Under the pieces are notes generated by a model. It was not told the origin of the DNA and ran no database searches. It saw only the letters and a program-made list of their open reading frames with translations. A program made the translations under genes and the position numbers. A stretch of 41,483 nucleotides of DNA, taken from positions 1 to 41,483 of the forward strand of contig JAUHXM010000019.1 in the NCBI GenBank assembly GCA_030426605.1, in the 5' to 3' direction. Below are positions 32,655 to 41,483 of the stretch, piece by piece. The number at the start of each line of letters is the position of its first letter. The first letter of the stretch is position 1. The DNA is from Phycisphaerae bacterium (GTDB lineage Bacteria > Planctomycetota > Phycisphaerae > Phycisphaerales > UBA1924).

Positions 32655-33875
32655 TCAGTCCTCGCCCTGCACGACGCCGTAGAACCGCGGCTCCACGGTC
32701 TCTTCGAGCGGGACATCCGTCTCGATCTTGAGCTTGGTGTTCACGCGGGAGTTCTCGATCACGCCAACGGCGGTGATCGAGACGATCCACTCCGTCGGGT
32801 TCTCGGGATCGACCGGCTTGAACTCCGAGGTGATCTCGATCGCCTCGGTCGGCAGCGAGACGCCGGTGACCTTGAAAGGCTTGCCCGAGTGCGAGCGGAC
32901 GCGGAACTCCTGGGTCGTCTTATCACCGACGCTGACGCGCCCGATGCGGATCGCCTGAGGATCGACGCGGACGTCGCCCAGGATCCGCCCGATGATCTGG
33001 ATCTCGAAGACGGGGCGGCGCGGGTCGTTCGTGCGGACAAACATCTTGTCGGAGATCACGTCCGGGCTCATGCCCTCGGTGAGGGTCAGCTTGATGGCCG
33101 AGTAGGGGAGCTGCTCGCCGCTGAAGTCGGCCCTGCCGTGCTCGACGATTTCGATCTCGATCTGCTCGTTGAGCTTGAGGTTCGAGAGGGTGGCCTTGGT
33201 GACCTTGAAGTCATCGGTGCGGCCGAAGACGCGGACGGTCCGCGACGGGGTCGAGCCCTTCTCGATCGCGTTGCCAAACGTGACGACGCGGGGGTCGGAC
33301 CCGACGAGCGGGATGACGTTGACCGCGAGCTGCACCGCGACGTTCCGCTGCTTGGAGCTGTCGGTGTTGATGCGGATCGTGCGGCGGTTGGCGCCCTGAC
33401 GCTTCGTGGCGTCGTAGGTCGCCTCGATGATGCCTTCGTCGCCCTCCTCGAACACGCCGTTCTTGGGCAGCGCCGCGGGGTCGATCTCCTCGCGGACCTC
33501 GTTGCCCTCGTCGTCCGTCGTGATGCGCCACAGCTGGGCGAGCGTGCACCCGCAGTCGGGCTTGATCCGCGTGAGCGTGATCGGGCCCGGGCCGATGCTC
33601 TTGAACCGGAACTCGGCGGTGGGCTTGTCCGTGTCCAGCACGTTGCCCATGTCCACCTCGTTGTCGTAGAACACGATCTCGCCCGTGGAGCCGGCACGCA
33701 GGCGCGGGCCGGGGCGCGGCACGGCCGGCGTCAGCGGGCCCGCGGCGGGGCTGGTCGTTGTCTCGGCGGGCTGATCCTGCTCCTGGTTCGCGTTCTGGGC
33801 GAACACCGAGCCACCCAGAAGAGCGACGGCGAGCGACGCCACGAACGGACGAAGACGGTTCTGCTGGCGGTTCAT
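32655..33875 (-). CDS. Exported DUF1573-domain protein
   Basis: This 406-residue protein has a signal peptide (cleavage near VFA-Q, residue 27) and a Gln/Pro/Thr-rich stretch. A DUF1573 immunoglobulin-like domain follows with FKSIGPGPITLTRIKPDCGC (C108, C110). Three further Ig-like beta repeats appear to follow, each with a strand such as VTFGNAIEKGSTPSRTVRVFG or IRIGRVSVGDKTTQEFRVRS. DUF1573 proteins are extracytoplasmic and of unknown role. CAGGAGG about 10 nt upstream supports the ATG. It heads the group rhodanese plus MauE/DoxX, which suggests shared cysteine or sulfur chemistry. Confidence 0.85.
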   Translation of the reverse strand: MNRQQNRLRPFVASLAVALLGGSVFAQNANQEQDQPAETTTSPAAGPLTPAVPRPGPRLRAGSTGEIVFYDNEVDMGNVLDTDKPTAEFRFKSIGPGPITLTRIKPDCGCTLAQLWRITTDDEGNEVREEIDPAALPKNGVFEEGDEGIIEATYDATKRQGANRRTIRINTDSSKQRNVAVQLAVNVIPLVGSDPRVVTFGNAIEKGSTPSRTVRVFGRTDDFKVTKATLSNLKLNEQIEIEIVEHGRADFSGEQLPYSAIKLTLTEGMSPDVISDKMFVRTNDPRRPVFEIQIIGRILGDVRVDPQAIRIGRVSVGDKTTQEFRVRSHSGKPFKVTGVSLPTEAIEITSEFKPVDPENPTEWIVSITAVGVIENSRVNTKLKIETDVPLEETVEPRFYGVVQGED

Positions 33876-34124
33876 CGTTGAAGACCCTCCTGACGGACCG
33901 GCAGAAGGCCGGCTCGAGTGATTTCTATCGACGGTCGTCGGTGATACTGCCCCGCGGGGCGGTGCGTTGCAACCCTATCCCGGTTATCACGCCCGCGAAT
34001 CCGGGCGCGGTGCCCAACCCGACCCCGATGGACCGACGCGGGCACCTCACGAGCGGCATCGCCGCCCGGTCCTCACGCCCCAATCTCACGACTGACCCCA
34101 CGCCCGGATCGCGCCCGGCGGGCG

Positions 34125-36113
34125 TCAATCCTCCGTCGGGCACCCGGCGATGAAGCCCGCCACGAAGCAGTCGATGTCGTCGAGGTTGATCGTCCCGTTC
34201 CCGTCGCAGTCGGCCGTCGCGACGTCGCCCGAGAGGAAGCCCGCGACGAAGCAGTCGAGATCGTCCAGGTTGATCACGCCGTTGGCGTCGCAATCCGCGA
34301 AGGCGCACCTGGCGGCGGTGCCGTAGACGTTGATCGAGAAGTCCTGCCACGAGCCCGTGTCCAGGTTCGCCATATCTGCGATCTCGACCGTCCAGACGCC
34401 CTGCGACGACTCGCCCCACGAGCGGAGGCTCGTGAAGACGTAATCGACCATGTCCTCGGTCGTGTCGGCACGCGGGGCGGAGACGATCGACTCGGTGCCC
34501 TGCGGGCTGGTCACCTTGATGCTCAGGTCGCCCACGTACGTGTGCGTCAGGTTCATCACGAGCTCGAACGATTCGATCGTGACGTCATCGGCGACGATCG
34601 TCGTGCGGGTGAGCCCGACGGGGTTGTTGTCCGGGATCGCGGTGTTCACGGTCTCGACGCCCGAGGTCGCGCTGACCTCCGCGGCGACGGGCGTCCAGGT
34701 CTCGGCGGCGGCGCAGAGGGCCGCCGCGTCGATCGCCCCGAAGCCGAACTTGTAGCTCACGTCCTGCCCGGCGGCGTTGGTCGTCCAGTCCGGGTCCGCC
34801 GGGTCGCACATGCGGGCGGTGTCCACCAACGCGTGCATCATGTCGCGCCAGGTCATCGCGGGGTTGGCCTCGAGGGCGAGCGCGATCGCCCCCGCCGCGA
34901 GCGGGGAGGCCGAACTCGTGCCGCCGAAGTTGGACGTGTACCCGTCGCTCGTGGTGGTGGAGTAGGTGCTCCGCGAGTTGCCCGACGAGTGGGTGACGAC
35001 GAGCATGGACGACCCCAGCTCGTTGTACCAGGCCTCGGTGTCGCCGTCGCCGATCGCGCCGATCGCGAAGGTGTGGCGGTTCGACGCGTACGGGTCGTAA
35101 TCCACGCGGTCCGAGGGCGTGCCGTTCCCGGCGGCCCAGCAGATGATCGTGCCCAGCCCGCCACGCCCGTTGTTGACCGAGTCGGCGATCGCGTCGCGCT
35201 CGAGCGTCGAGTAAGAGTGCAGGTTCCCGTTGTCCGACGGACCCCACGAGTTGTTCTTGATGTCGTTCACGCTGTTCATGAAGGTGAACGAGAGGGCGTT
35301 GGTGGTGGGGTCGAAGCTGGCGCCGTCCATCTCGGTGAGCGCGGCGTTGTACGCGAGCCCGACGGCGCCGATGCCGTTGTCGCCCACCGCCGCCATGATG
35401 CCCGCGACGCCCGTGCCATGCGAGGACTGACCGACGACCTGCGAGGCCGACGCATCGTTGTTCGCCACCAGGTCCGGGTGCGAGTCCTGGTACCCGCCCT
35501 CGACGACGCTCACCGTCACGCCCGCGCCCGTATAGCCCATGTCCCACGCGCCGTCGGCGTTGATGTCCGCGACCGGGTTGAGAAGGTTCCGCAGATGCCA
35601 GATCGTGCCGTTCGCAAGGTTCGGCTCGTTCGGCCCGCGGAGCGTGGGCATCGCGCCGCCCGCGACCTCGACCGATTCGTACATCCCCGTTGCGCGCAGC
35701 GACGACGCGATCGAGACCGCCTCGCCCACGCTCGCCGCGTCGATGACGGCGTACCCGGGCACGGCGTCCGACGCCGAGACGCCCACCGCCTCGGGGAGCG
35801 CCTTGCCCAGCCCACCCACGCGCGTCCGCAGGCTGTCGAGGTCGTTCGTCTTGACGATCACGCGGTTCGTGAGCTGCACCGTCCTGGCGGGCAGCGCGGC
35901 ACCGCCCTTGCCCGCCCGGGTCTCGATCGCCGCGGACGTGCGCGCGCCCGCGTCCTCGATCAGGAGGTTTGCCGTCCGGCCGTTGATGGGCACCTCGCGG
36001 GGCTCGTTGACCGCGGCGCTGTTCGGCGCGGCGGCCACGCCGCCCGCGATCCCGCACACGCACACGATTGCCGAGAGGCGGGATCCCGCACGATGACCCA
36101 GGCGTCCGAACAT
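34125..36113 (-). CDS. Secreted S8 (subtilisin/kexin-like) peptidase with P-domain and dockerin
   Basis: This 662-residue protein has a signal peptide (to about 29) and a likely I9-type propeptide (78-150). A subtilase domain covers about 185-450, then a P-proprotein domain (about 465-575) and two dockerin-like repeats ending AGCPTED. H232 (SSHGTGVAG), N330 (WAAGNG) and S400 (GGTSSASP) are present. The usual Asp of VVDxG is E205 (VSVVEGGYQDSHPDL), an unusual change. GGAGAAG supports ATG 36113; the upstream in-frame region lacks a signal peptide. The product is probably exported and anchored through the dockerin-like tail. It lies 253 bp downstream of the M64 gene. Confidence 0.88.
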   Translation of the reverse strand: MFGRLGHRAGSRLSAIVCVCGIAGGVAAAPNSAAVNEPREVPINGRTANLLIEDAGARTSAAIETRAGKGGAALPARTVQLTNRVIVKTNDLDSLRTRVGGLGKALPEAVGVSASDAVPGYAVIDAASVGEAVSIASSLRATGMYESVEVAGGAMPTLRGPNEPNLANGTIWHLRNLLNPVADINADGAWDMGYTGAGVTVSVVEGGYQDSHPDLVANNDASASQVVGQSSHGTGVAGIMAAVGDNGIGAVGLAYNAALTEMDGASFDPTTNALSFTFMNSVNDIKNNSWGPSDNGNLHSYSTLERDAIADSVNNGRGGLGTIICWAAGNGTPSDRVDYDPYASNRHTFAIGAIGDGDTEAWYNELGSSMLVVTHSSGNSRSTYSTTTSDGYTSNFGGTSSASPLAAGAIALALEANPAMTWRDMMHALVDTARMCDPADPDWTTNAAGQDVSYKFGFGAIDAAALCAAAETWTPVAAEVSATSGVETVNTAIPDNNPVGLTRTTIVADDVTIESFELVMNLTHTYVGDLSIKVTSPQGTESIVSAPRADTTEDMVDYVFTSLRSWGESSQGVWTVEIADMANLDTGSWQDFSINVYGTAARCAFADCDANGVINLDDLDCFVAGFLSGDVATADCDGNGTINLDDIDCFVAGFIAGCPTED

Positions 36114-36366
36114 TCGATCTTCTCCGTGTCTCCGCCGCCCAAGACTCCGGGCGACGCTCCATCCGTGGGGCGTGAAGGCCCCGGGGGTGACAATCCCCCG
36201 CACGCTCTTCGCACGCCCGCGGGCCCCGGATCCCCCGGGATACCACCCCTGACGGTACCCCGCCGAAAGAGGGGGGGCCACGAATCCGCGGCCACACCCC
36301 CGACCTCAGCCCGCGGGGCGGGTGATGGGGGCCCGGCAGGGTCCGATCACGGGCGGCGGGGCGGCG

Positions 36367-37797
36367 TCAGCACCCCGTGAGGAACGCCGCGACGAACGCG
36401 TCGATGTCGTCCACGTTCAGCGACCCGCTGGCGTCAAAATCGACCGCCAGATCGCCCGCGAGGAAGGCGGCGACGAAGGCGTCGATGTCGTCCACGTTCA
36501 GGTTCCCGTCGCCCGTCAGGTCCGCGAGGCAGCTCGCGGGAAGGACGGTCCACGACACGGCCTGCGTCATCCGGTTGTTGCGGATGTTCGCCGCCCGGAC
36601 CATGTCGGTGTTGTCCACGACGGTCGCGGTCAGCGTGCCGCCCGCCGTGATGCCGAAGCTCGCGGGCACGAGACTCGTGAGCCCGTCGGCACCCGCGACG
36701 GGCGAACCGTCGAGGTCCCACGAGACATCAAGATCGTGCCCGATGGGCTGCATGGGCGTGACGGAGACCGTCGCGTCCGCGTCGATGGGCGACCCGTTGG
36801 GCGTGTGGTCGTCGATGGGCTGGACCTCGAGGTAAAACGCCGCGATCAGGCGCTCCGCGCTCGGCGCGTTGAACTTGCGATTGAGGTTCCGCATCATCGA
36901 GTTGTTGGACGGGCGGTAGATGCCCAGCGCCGAGTAGTTGCACCCCTCGTAGGTGCCGACGGTGCCGTCGAAGCGAGGGTCGGAAAACCCGAGCCACTCG
37001 TGCCACTTGCGCTCGTCCGCCGCCATCTGCGACGCGGGGTAGATCGACGCGTTCTTGGTGCCCGGCTCACCGCCGGACCACGTTGTGGGCCCGCCGTAGG
37101 TGTACTCGTCGGCGAGATCACCAAGAGAGTGCCCGAGCTCGTGGATCGCGATCTGCGGGGCGGACCCGTTCCCGCCCGCGCTGGTGCCGAGGTCGGACCC
37201 CGGATAGCCCGCGCCGCCGTACTTGCTCGAGTTCGCCAGCGCGACGACCTGATCGACGTCCGGCGCGAGGTTCGCGTGCGCGTAGGCCTTCGAGACGTTC
37301 ACGCACAGCAGTCGCTCGGTGCCGCCGCACCAGTACTGCATGTCGAGCGCGGTGTCGCGGTCGATGCCGGGCGAGGGGTCGTTGTCCACGCCCGACTCGT
37401 TGGACTCGACGAAGATCGCGTGAACGCGGAAGTAGTTCTCGTACGCCTTGAACGGCTCGTACAGGAACAGCTGCGAACTCGCGAACGCGACGTGCGAGTC
37501 GAAGGCGCTCTCTTCCGCCGCGGTGTACCCGTCGCCGACGAAGACGAAGTCCACCCGGTTATCAGCGACGCCGCGGCGCTGGGGCCGGCTCTGACGCTCG
37601 AGGATCGCGGGCTCGATCGGCATGAGCACGCGGACGCCCGTCAGGTTCCCGTCCGGGCCCTCCCAGCACCCGTGGACATACTCAAAATTCGGGTCCTCGA
37701 TCGCCCCGATCGCGATGCGGTCGGGCCCCGCCGCGGCGGTGCCGGCAGCAAGGGCGAAGGCCGCGATCGCGGCAAACGGTGTGATTCGCGTCTGCAT
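36367..37797 (-). CDS. Secreted M64-family metallopeptidase with GC-type dockerin
   Basis: This 476-residue protein has a signal peptide (MQTRITPFAAIAAFALAAGTAAA). The IgA-peptidase M64 core shows VDFVFVGDGYTAAEESAF (82-99), PFKAYENYFRVHAIFVESNE, IDRDTALDMQYW and the zinc site HELGH (H219, E220, H223) within IAIHELGHSLGDLADEY. After a beta-rich region, two near-identical dockerin repeats (LNVDDIDAFVAAFL twice) end in Gly-Cys as the last residues. The zinc protease is predicted to act outside the cell. GGAGAG about 10 nt upstream supports the ATG. It lies next to another dockerin peptidase gene. Confidence 0.92.
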   Translation of the reverse strand: MQTRITPFAAIAAFALAAGTAAAGPDRIAIGAIEDPNFEYVHGCWEGPDGNLTGVRVLMPIEPAILERQSRPQRRGVADNRVDFVFVGDGYTAAEESAFDSHVAFASSQLFLYEPFKAYENYFRVHAIFVESNESGVDNDPSPGIDRDTALDMQYWCGGTERLLCVNVSKAYAHANLAPDVDQVVALANSSKYGGAGYPGSDLGTSAGGNGSAPQIAIHELGHSLGDLADEYTYGGPTTWSGGEPGTKNASIYPASQMAADERKWHEWLGFSDPRFDGTVGTYEGCNYSALGIYRPSNNSMMRNLNRKFNAPSAERLIAAFYLEVQPIDDHTPNGSPIDADATVSVTPMQPIGHDLDVSWDLDGSPVAGADGLTSLVPASFGITAGGTLTATVVDNTDMVRAANIRNNRMTQAVSWTVLPASCLADLTGDGNLNVDDIDAFVAAFLAGDLAVDFDASGSLNVDDIDAFVAAFLTGC

Positions 37798-37884
37798 GGG
37801 TGATTCTCTCCGGCGGGCGGTTCGCCCGAACAGACCGCGCGGGTCCCTTCAATCCAGCGAAATCGTTCTCCGGGAGGAGTCCGA

Positions 37885-38970
37885 TCAGACCCCCGAACCC
37901 GCGGGCATCCCCACCCGCCACGCCGCGATCGCCGCCCGCACGTCGTCTGGCGTCTTCGCCCCCTGCACCCCCGCCTTGAGGGGCTTGCAGTGCGACCCGT
38001 TGATCGTCTTGCCCAGCCAGCTGATCTTCTGGCGGATCTTGTGCAGGGCGTAATGCTCGTTGCGGTACTCGAGCATCCGCTCGAAGTACGCGAGCACGCC
38101 GTCGAGCTTCTCGTCCTCGGACGGTTCGAGGTCGCGCGGCACGCGCCCCTCCGCCAGCGCCCGCTGTGCTTCCCACCCGAGCCGGAACACCCACGGCATC
38201 CCGAAGGCGCCGCGCCCGATCATCACGCCCGCGCACCCGGTGTCGTCGAGCATCTCCAGGACGTCCTCGGGCGTCTTGACGTCTCCATTCCCAAGCACGG
38301 GAACTCCGCCAGTTGTCGTGCCGTCGTGCGCGCCGGTCGCCTCGCCGACCGCATCGACCACGCGCCGGATCCCCTCGCGCCGGCAATCACCCTTGAAGCG
38401 CTGCTCCGTCGTGCGCCCGTGGACGGTGATCGCCGCCGCCCCGAGTTTGCAGAGTCCGACCGCCAATTCTCCCGCAACGCCCCGCTCGTAGTCGTCCTCG
38501 GACCACCCAAGGCGCATCTTCGCCGTCAGCGGCGTCGAGTCGGGCAACGCCCCACGCACCGCCTCGAAAATGCGCAGCGTGTTGGGCACGTCGCACATGA
38601 GCTTGGACCCGCCGTCCTTCTTGCAGACCTTATCGACTGGGCACCCCATGTTGATGTCCACGACCGTCGCGCCGTGGTCGGCGCACCACCGAGCCCCGTC
38701 GGCGAGCACCGCCGCGTTCCCGCCGTAGAGCTGCATGCAGATCGGGCGGTCCAGTTCGCTCGTGCGAGCCAGGTCGATGCTCGCCTCGGACCCGCACAGC
38801 AGCCCTTGGGGGCTGAGCAGGTCGGTGCACGCGAGCCCGACGCCCCCGAACGAGCGGCACGTCTCGCGCCACGCCAGGTCGCACCACCCCGCGATGGGCG
38901 CGAGCATGAGGTTGGTCTCGAGGGCGACCTCGCCCGCGGGGGCTCGCAGTGTCAGGGGGATGCCGGTCAC
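37885..38970 (-). CDS. tRNA-dihydrouridine synthase (Dus family)
   Basis: This 361-residue FMN enzyme reduces uridines in tRNA to dihydrouridine. Landmarks are MLAPIAGWCDLAWRETCRSFG, QLYGGN, VVDINMGCPVDKVCKKDGGS with catalytic C110, TAKMRLGW, ITVHGRTTEQRFKG, GNGDVKTPEDVLEML and MIGRGAFGMPWVF. The overall shape fits DusB-like enzymes. The GTG start is supported by TACGAT ending 6 nt upstream and no Shine-Dalgarno. The C-terminal helical region (HKIRQKISWLGKTINGSHCK) is typical of tRNA binding. The gene stands apart from the usual fis partner. Confidence 0.94.
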   Translation of the reverse strand: MTGIPLTLRAPAGEVALETNLMLAPIAGWCDLAWRETCRSFGGVGLACTDLLSPQGLLCGSEASIDLARTSELDRPICMQLYGGNAAVLADGARWCADHGATVVDINMGCPVDKVCKKDGGSKLMCDVPNTLRIFEAVRGALPDSTPLTAKMRLGWSEDDYERGVAGELAVGLCKLGAAAITVHGRTTEQRFKGDCRREGIRRVVDAVGEATGAHDGTTTGGVPVLGNGDVKTPEDVLEMLDDTGCAGVMIGRGAFGMPWVFRLGWEAQRALAEGRVPRDLEPSEDEKLDGVLAYFERMLEYRNEHYALHKIRQKISWLGKTINGSHCKPLKAGVQGAKTPDDVRAAIAAWRVGMPAGSGV

Positions 38971-38976
38971 GCCGCG

Positions 38977-38982
38977 ATCGTA
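38977..38982 (-). promoter_or_regulatory. -10 box TACGAT, leaderless arrangement
   Basis: TACGAT ends 6 nt before the GTG at 38970. Confidence 0.52.
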
Positions 38983-39010
38983 AGCCCCAGCACCGCAACC
39001 ACCAAGCGGG

Positions 39011-39577
39011 TTACGCGATGCGGGCGTTGCCCGCCTGCAGGGCGATCTCGATCGCCGAGGGCCTCGGGCGCGGGGCGCTGACGGTCAACTCGACGGCGCG
39101 GAACCGCGTCTCGGCGGCCGTCCGCATCAGGATCTTGCCCGGCTTGAGCTGGGCGAACCGCATGAGCTGCGCCTTGACGCGCGGGCGGTCGAACGCCCCG
39201 TCGAACGCCTCGACCGCCGCGAGCCCCTGCGAGCCGTCGGGCATGTCCACGGGCTGGTACATCACGCCCAGCTTGTCGGGGCGGTCCTGCGCTTCACCGA
39301 GCCCGCTGAGCCAGGCGCACTCGTACTCCTTGCACGTCCTCGGACGCTCGTTGTAGATGGTGCACCCGCCGCCGGGGCGCTCCAGGTCCGTGTGCCGGCA
39401 CCAGGTGTTGACGGGCTTGTTGAGCTCGGGGATGTCGGGCAGCCGGCAGCAGACCCGGCAGTCGCCGCACGTCCGCCCGCTGACGAGGTTGCGGTACGAC
39501 CGGGCGGCGTCCTGCGTCGAGCGCGCAAGGACGCCGTCCTCAGGGCTCGTGGTTGCTGTCTTGGGCTTATCGGACAC
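39011..39577 (-). CDS. YkgJ-type cysteine-cluster protein
   Basis: This 188-residue cytoplasmic protein has the cysteine cluster C37-x2-C40-x2-C43-C44, then C60, C72, C82 and C87 (CGDCRVCC ... WCRHTD ... GGCTIY ... [10 protein letters not shown]), a pattern thought to chelate zinc or an iron-sulfur cluster (CxBxCC family). The function is unknown; related proteins are annotated as zinc/iron-chelating. The GTG start has GAGGAGG about 7 nt upstream. It lies 40 bp upstream of the Dus gene on the same strand, which has its own -10 box. Confidence 0.82.
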   Translation of the reverse strand: MSDKPKTATTSPEDGVLARSTQDAARSYRNLVSGRTCGDCRVCCRLPDIPELNKPVNTWCRHTDLERPGGGCTIYNERPRTCKEYECAWLSGLGEAQDRPDKLGVMYQPVDMPDGSQGLAAVEAFDGAFDRPRVKAQLMRFAQLKPGKILMRTAAETRFRAVELTVSAPRPRPSAIEIALQAGNARIA

Positions 39578-39709
39578 GACGCCTCCTCGCTCAGGTCTCC
39601 CACACGCTCATCGGCCCGCGGCGCGCTCCGGTTGAGCGGTTCGGCGAGACTTTTCCGGTTCTGCGGGTTGTGCCGGTTGTGCGGGCGAACCCGTGGGCAC
39701 CCGTTCGGG

Positions 39710-39715
39710 TACAGT
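39710..39715 (+). promoter_or_regulatory. -10 box TACAGT, leaderless arrangement
   Basis: TACAGT ends 6 nt before the GTG at 39722, and no Shine-Dalgarno is present. Confidence 0.52.
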
Positions 39716-39721
39716 CCGCGC

Positions 39722-41272
39722 GTGTACCAGGCACTCCTGACCCGCAAGTACCTCACGAGCAAGATCATGCCCCTGCTGGCGATGATCGCCGTGATGCTGT
39801 CGGTCGCGACGGTCCTCGTCACGTGGTCGATCATGGGGGGGTTCCTCAAGGTGCTGCTCGATTCCGGGCGTCCGCTGATCGGCGACGCCGTGGTGCACTG
39901 GCCCGTCGCTGGCTTCGCCCACTACGACGACCTGGTCGATCGCCTCGAAGCGCACCCCGAAATCGACGCCGCCGCGCCGATGACCGAGTCGCTCGGGCTC
40001 GTACGACTGCCCAACACGCAGGTCCGCGTGATCACCGTCAAGGGCGTGGACCCCGAGGGCTTCCGCAAGGTCACGGGATTCGAGGACCGCCTCTGGTGGC
40101 GCCCGCTCGACGAGCCGACCCGCAAGGACCGCGACCGCGAAGACCCGCGCCTCGAGAACCACGAGGTCATGTCGTATTTCTACGACAACGGGCTGAGCAT
40201 GACCCGCCCGGACCCGATCACGGGCGAGCCCGAGTTCGCCGCGATCCTGGGCATCGAGGTCTCGGGGTTGCTCCAGCGCACCAAGGCGGGCGTGTACGTC
40301 GAGCGCGCGTCCGTCGGCGCGCGCTCGGACGGGTCGATCGCCGTCGAGAACATCTTCATGCCCCTCAACGGCGAGGTCGGGCTCACCCTCCTCGCGCTCG
40401 ACGACGAGGGCGTTCCCATCGACTCCGTCTCGCGCCAGATGCCCGTCGCCAACGAGTTCCAGTCCGGTGTCTACGAGGTGGACGCGGGGACCGTGCTCGT
40501 CCCCCTCGAATGGCTGCAGCGCCAACTCCGCATGGACGAAGCCACCAAGGTGAACACCTCGTCCGACGGCGTCTTCGACTACGAGGTCGGCGAGGACGGC
40601 GTCCTACGCCCGAAACCCCTCGAGACCGTCGGCGTCGCGCCCGCGCGCGTCACGACCGTCCTCGTCCGCGGCGCCGAGGGCACCACGCCCAAGGGCGTCA
40701 AGACGATCATCGAGGAGGCCGTCTACCCCGAGCTCGCCCGCGCACACCCGGACGTGCCGCACCCCCTGGACATCATCGTGATGACCTGGGAGGACCAGAA
40801 CGCCACGCTCATCGCGTCCGTGCGCAAAGAGACGGGCATGGTCCTCTTTGTCTTCGGCATCGTCTGCTTCACCACCGTGTTCCTCGTCCTCGCGATCTTC
40901 TGGTCGATGGTTTCCGAGAAAACCCGCGACATCGGCATCCTCCGCGCGCTCGGCGCGAGCACGCCCGGCGTCGCGTGGCTCTGGCTCCGCTACGGCGTCG
41001 CGATCGGCGTCGTCGGGTCCGTCTCCGGCCTGATCGCCGGGTACCTGATCGTCACCAACATCAACGCGATCCACGACTGGCTCGGCGAGACCTTCAACCT
41101 CGTCGTCTGGGACGCCCAGGTGTACTACTTCACCGAGATCCCGCGCGAGGTCGAACTCTACAAGGCCATCATCGTCTTCGTCGCCGGGATCGCAACGTGC
41201 CTCTTCGGTGCCGCCCTCCCCGCCTGGCGCGCCGCACGCATGCGGCCCGTGGAGGCGCTGCGGTTCGAATGA
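39722..41272 (+). CDS. ABC transporter permease (FtsX/LolCE/MacB-like)
   Basis: This 516-residue inner-membrane permease has one N-terminal helix (about 15-40), a large extracytoplasmic domain (about 45-390) and three C-terminal helices (about 393-415, 440-470, 480-505) in the FtsX pattern. The coupling region between the first two C-terminal helices reads [17 protein letters not shown], as in LolC/E and MacB, and the end [19 protein letters not shown] is the classic finish. A role in moving lipoproteins or other envelope substrates is likely. The start is GTG 39722 because TACAGT ends 6 nt upstream. It overlaps the ATPase gene (ATGA). Confidence 0.92.
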   Translation: MYQALLTRKYLTSKIMPLLAMIAVMLSVATVLVTWSIMGGFLKVLLDSGRPLIGDAVVHWPVAGFAHYDDLVDRLEAHPEIDAAAPMTESLGLVRLPNTQVRVITVKGVDPEGFRKVTGFEDRLWWRPLDEPTRKDRDREDPRLENHEVMSYFYDNGLSMTRPDPITGEPEFAAILGIEVSGLLQRTKAGVYVERASVGARSDGSIAVENIFMPLNGEVGLTLLALDDEGVPIDSVSRQMPVANEFQSGVYEVDAGTVLVPLEWLQRQLRMDEATKVNTSSDGVFDYEVGEDGVLRPKPLETVGVAPARVTTVLVRGAEGTTPKGVKTIIEEAVYPELARAHPDVPHPLDIIVMTWEDQNATLIASVRKETGMVLFVFGIVCFTTVFLVLAIFWSMVSEKTRDIGILRALGASTPGVAWLWLRYGVAIGVVGSVSGLIAGYLIVTNINAIHDWLGETFNLVVWDAQVYYFTEIPREVELYKAIIVFVAGIATCLFGAALPAWRAARMRPVEALRFE

Positions 41273-41483
41273 CCACGCCAGCCACACAACCCGAGGGCCA
41301 ACCCGCGCCCCTCCTCGAGGTCGCCGACCTGCGCAAGACCTACAAGCTCGGACGCGTCAAGGTGCCCGTCCTCCACGGCGTGGACCTCACGGTTCACAAG
41401 GGCGAGTGGGTTGCCATCCTCGGCGCTTCAGGCTCTGGCAAGAGCACCCTCCTGCACCTCTGCGGCGGGCTCGATCGACCCGA
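41269..41483 (+). CDS. ABC transporter ATPase (LolD/MacB-like), 3' end cut by window edge
   Basis: The first 71 residues are visible. After a short Pro/Gln-rich start comes [14 protein letters not shown], then [21 protein letters not shown] and the Walker A loop GASGSGKST followed by [11 protein letters not shown], typical of the LolD/FtsE/MacB ATPase group. The ATG overlaps the permease stop by 4 nt (ATGA), so the two are co-translated and should form one transporter. The rest of the gene lies beyond the window. Confidence 0.93.
   Translation, partial: MTTPATQPEGQPAPLLEVADLRKTYKLGRVKVPVLHGVDLTVHKGEWVAILGASGSGKSTLLHLCGGLDRP

Overview
The window is about 41.5 kb of very GC-rich bacterial chromosome. 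It most likely comes from the Planctomycetota, class Phycisphaerae. This is inferred from three exported proteins ending in tandem dockerin-like repeats that finish in Gly-Cys, from a DUF1573 / rhodanese / MauE-DoxX gene set, from zinc-ribbon membrane proteins of the CxxCG..L type, and from many genes that look leaderless. No rRNA, tRNA, CRISPR array, phage or transposase was seen. All non-coding gaps are shorter than 300 bp.

Layout. 1-5284: two related zinc-ribbon membrane proteins, the first cut by the window edge, then a CrcB fluoride channel (all minus); an EamA transporter and a sulfotransferase with a membrane tail (plus); a small Rossmann oxidoreductase (minus). 5412-9338: dnaK with a possible sigma-54 promoter and a strong terminator, then rdgB and a PfkB kinase diverging from one shared -10 region. 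9365-12515: a dockerin protein, an ALDH7-type aldehyde dehydrogenase and rpiA. 12519-18327 (minus): TolC-like lipoprotein, threonylcarbamoyl-AMP synthase, isocitrate dehydrogenase with an NAD-type signature, and an S41-like protein lacking the usual serine. 18496-21272 (plus): an exported SH3-like protein overlapping a FIST-domain protein; then a PilZ protein (minus). 21865-26072 (minus): unknown family, MFS transporter, DUF559 nuclease-like protein and fumarylacetoacetase, probably a catabolic cluster. 26196-29114 (minus): an alpha/beta hydrolase with a C-terminal duplicated module, and a TolB-like propeller. 29135-30293 (plus): an RluA pseudouridine synthase and a low-GC zinc-ribbon membrane protein. 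30312-33875 (minus): free-methionine-sulfoxide reductase, bS18, MauE/DoxX, rhodanese, DUF1573. 34125-37797 (minus): two secreted dockerin peptidases (S8 and M64). 37885-39577 (minus): a Dus tRNA-modification enzyme and a YkgJ-type cysteine-cluster protein. 39722-41483 (plus): an ABC permease and the start of its ATPase (LolCDE/MacB type).

Signals running across the window. (1) Eleven genes have a TANNNT hexamer ending 5-7 nt before the start codon and no Shine-Dalgarno, the geometry of leaderless transcripts; most other independent genes carry a purine-rich Shine-Dalgarno. Several divergent pairs share the TA of opposing -10 boxes. (2) A palindromic repeat of about 32 bp occurs as three inverted pairs, each overlapping or within 11 bp downstream of a stop codon, resembling REP/BIME elements. 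(3) A different GC-rich double palindrome forms the C-terminal codons of the DUF559 gene, next to a lower-GC stretch inside fumarylacetoacetase.

All assignments come from reading the sequence and knowledge of protein families. No database search was run.
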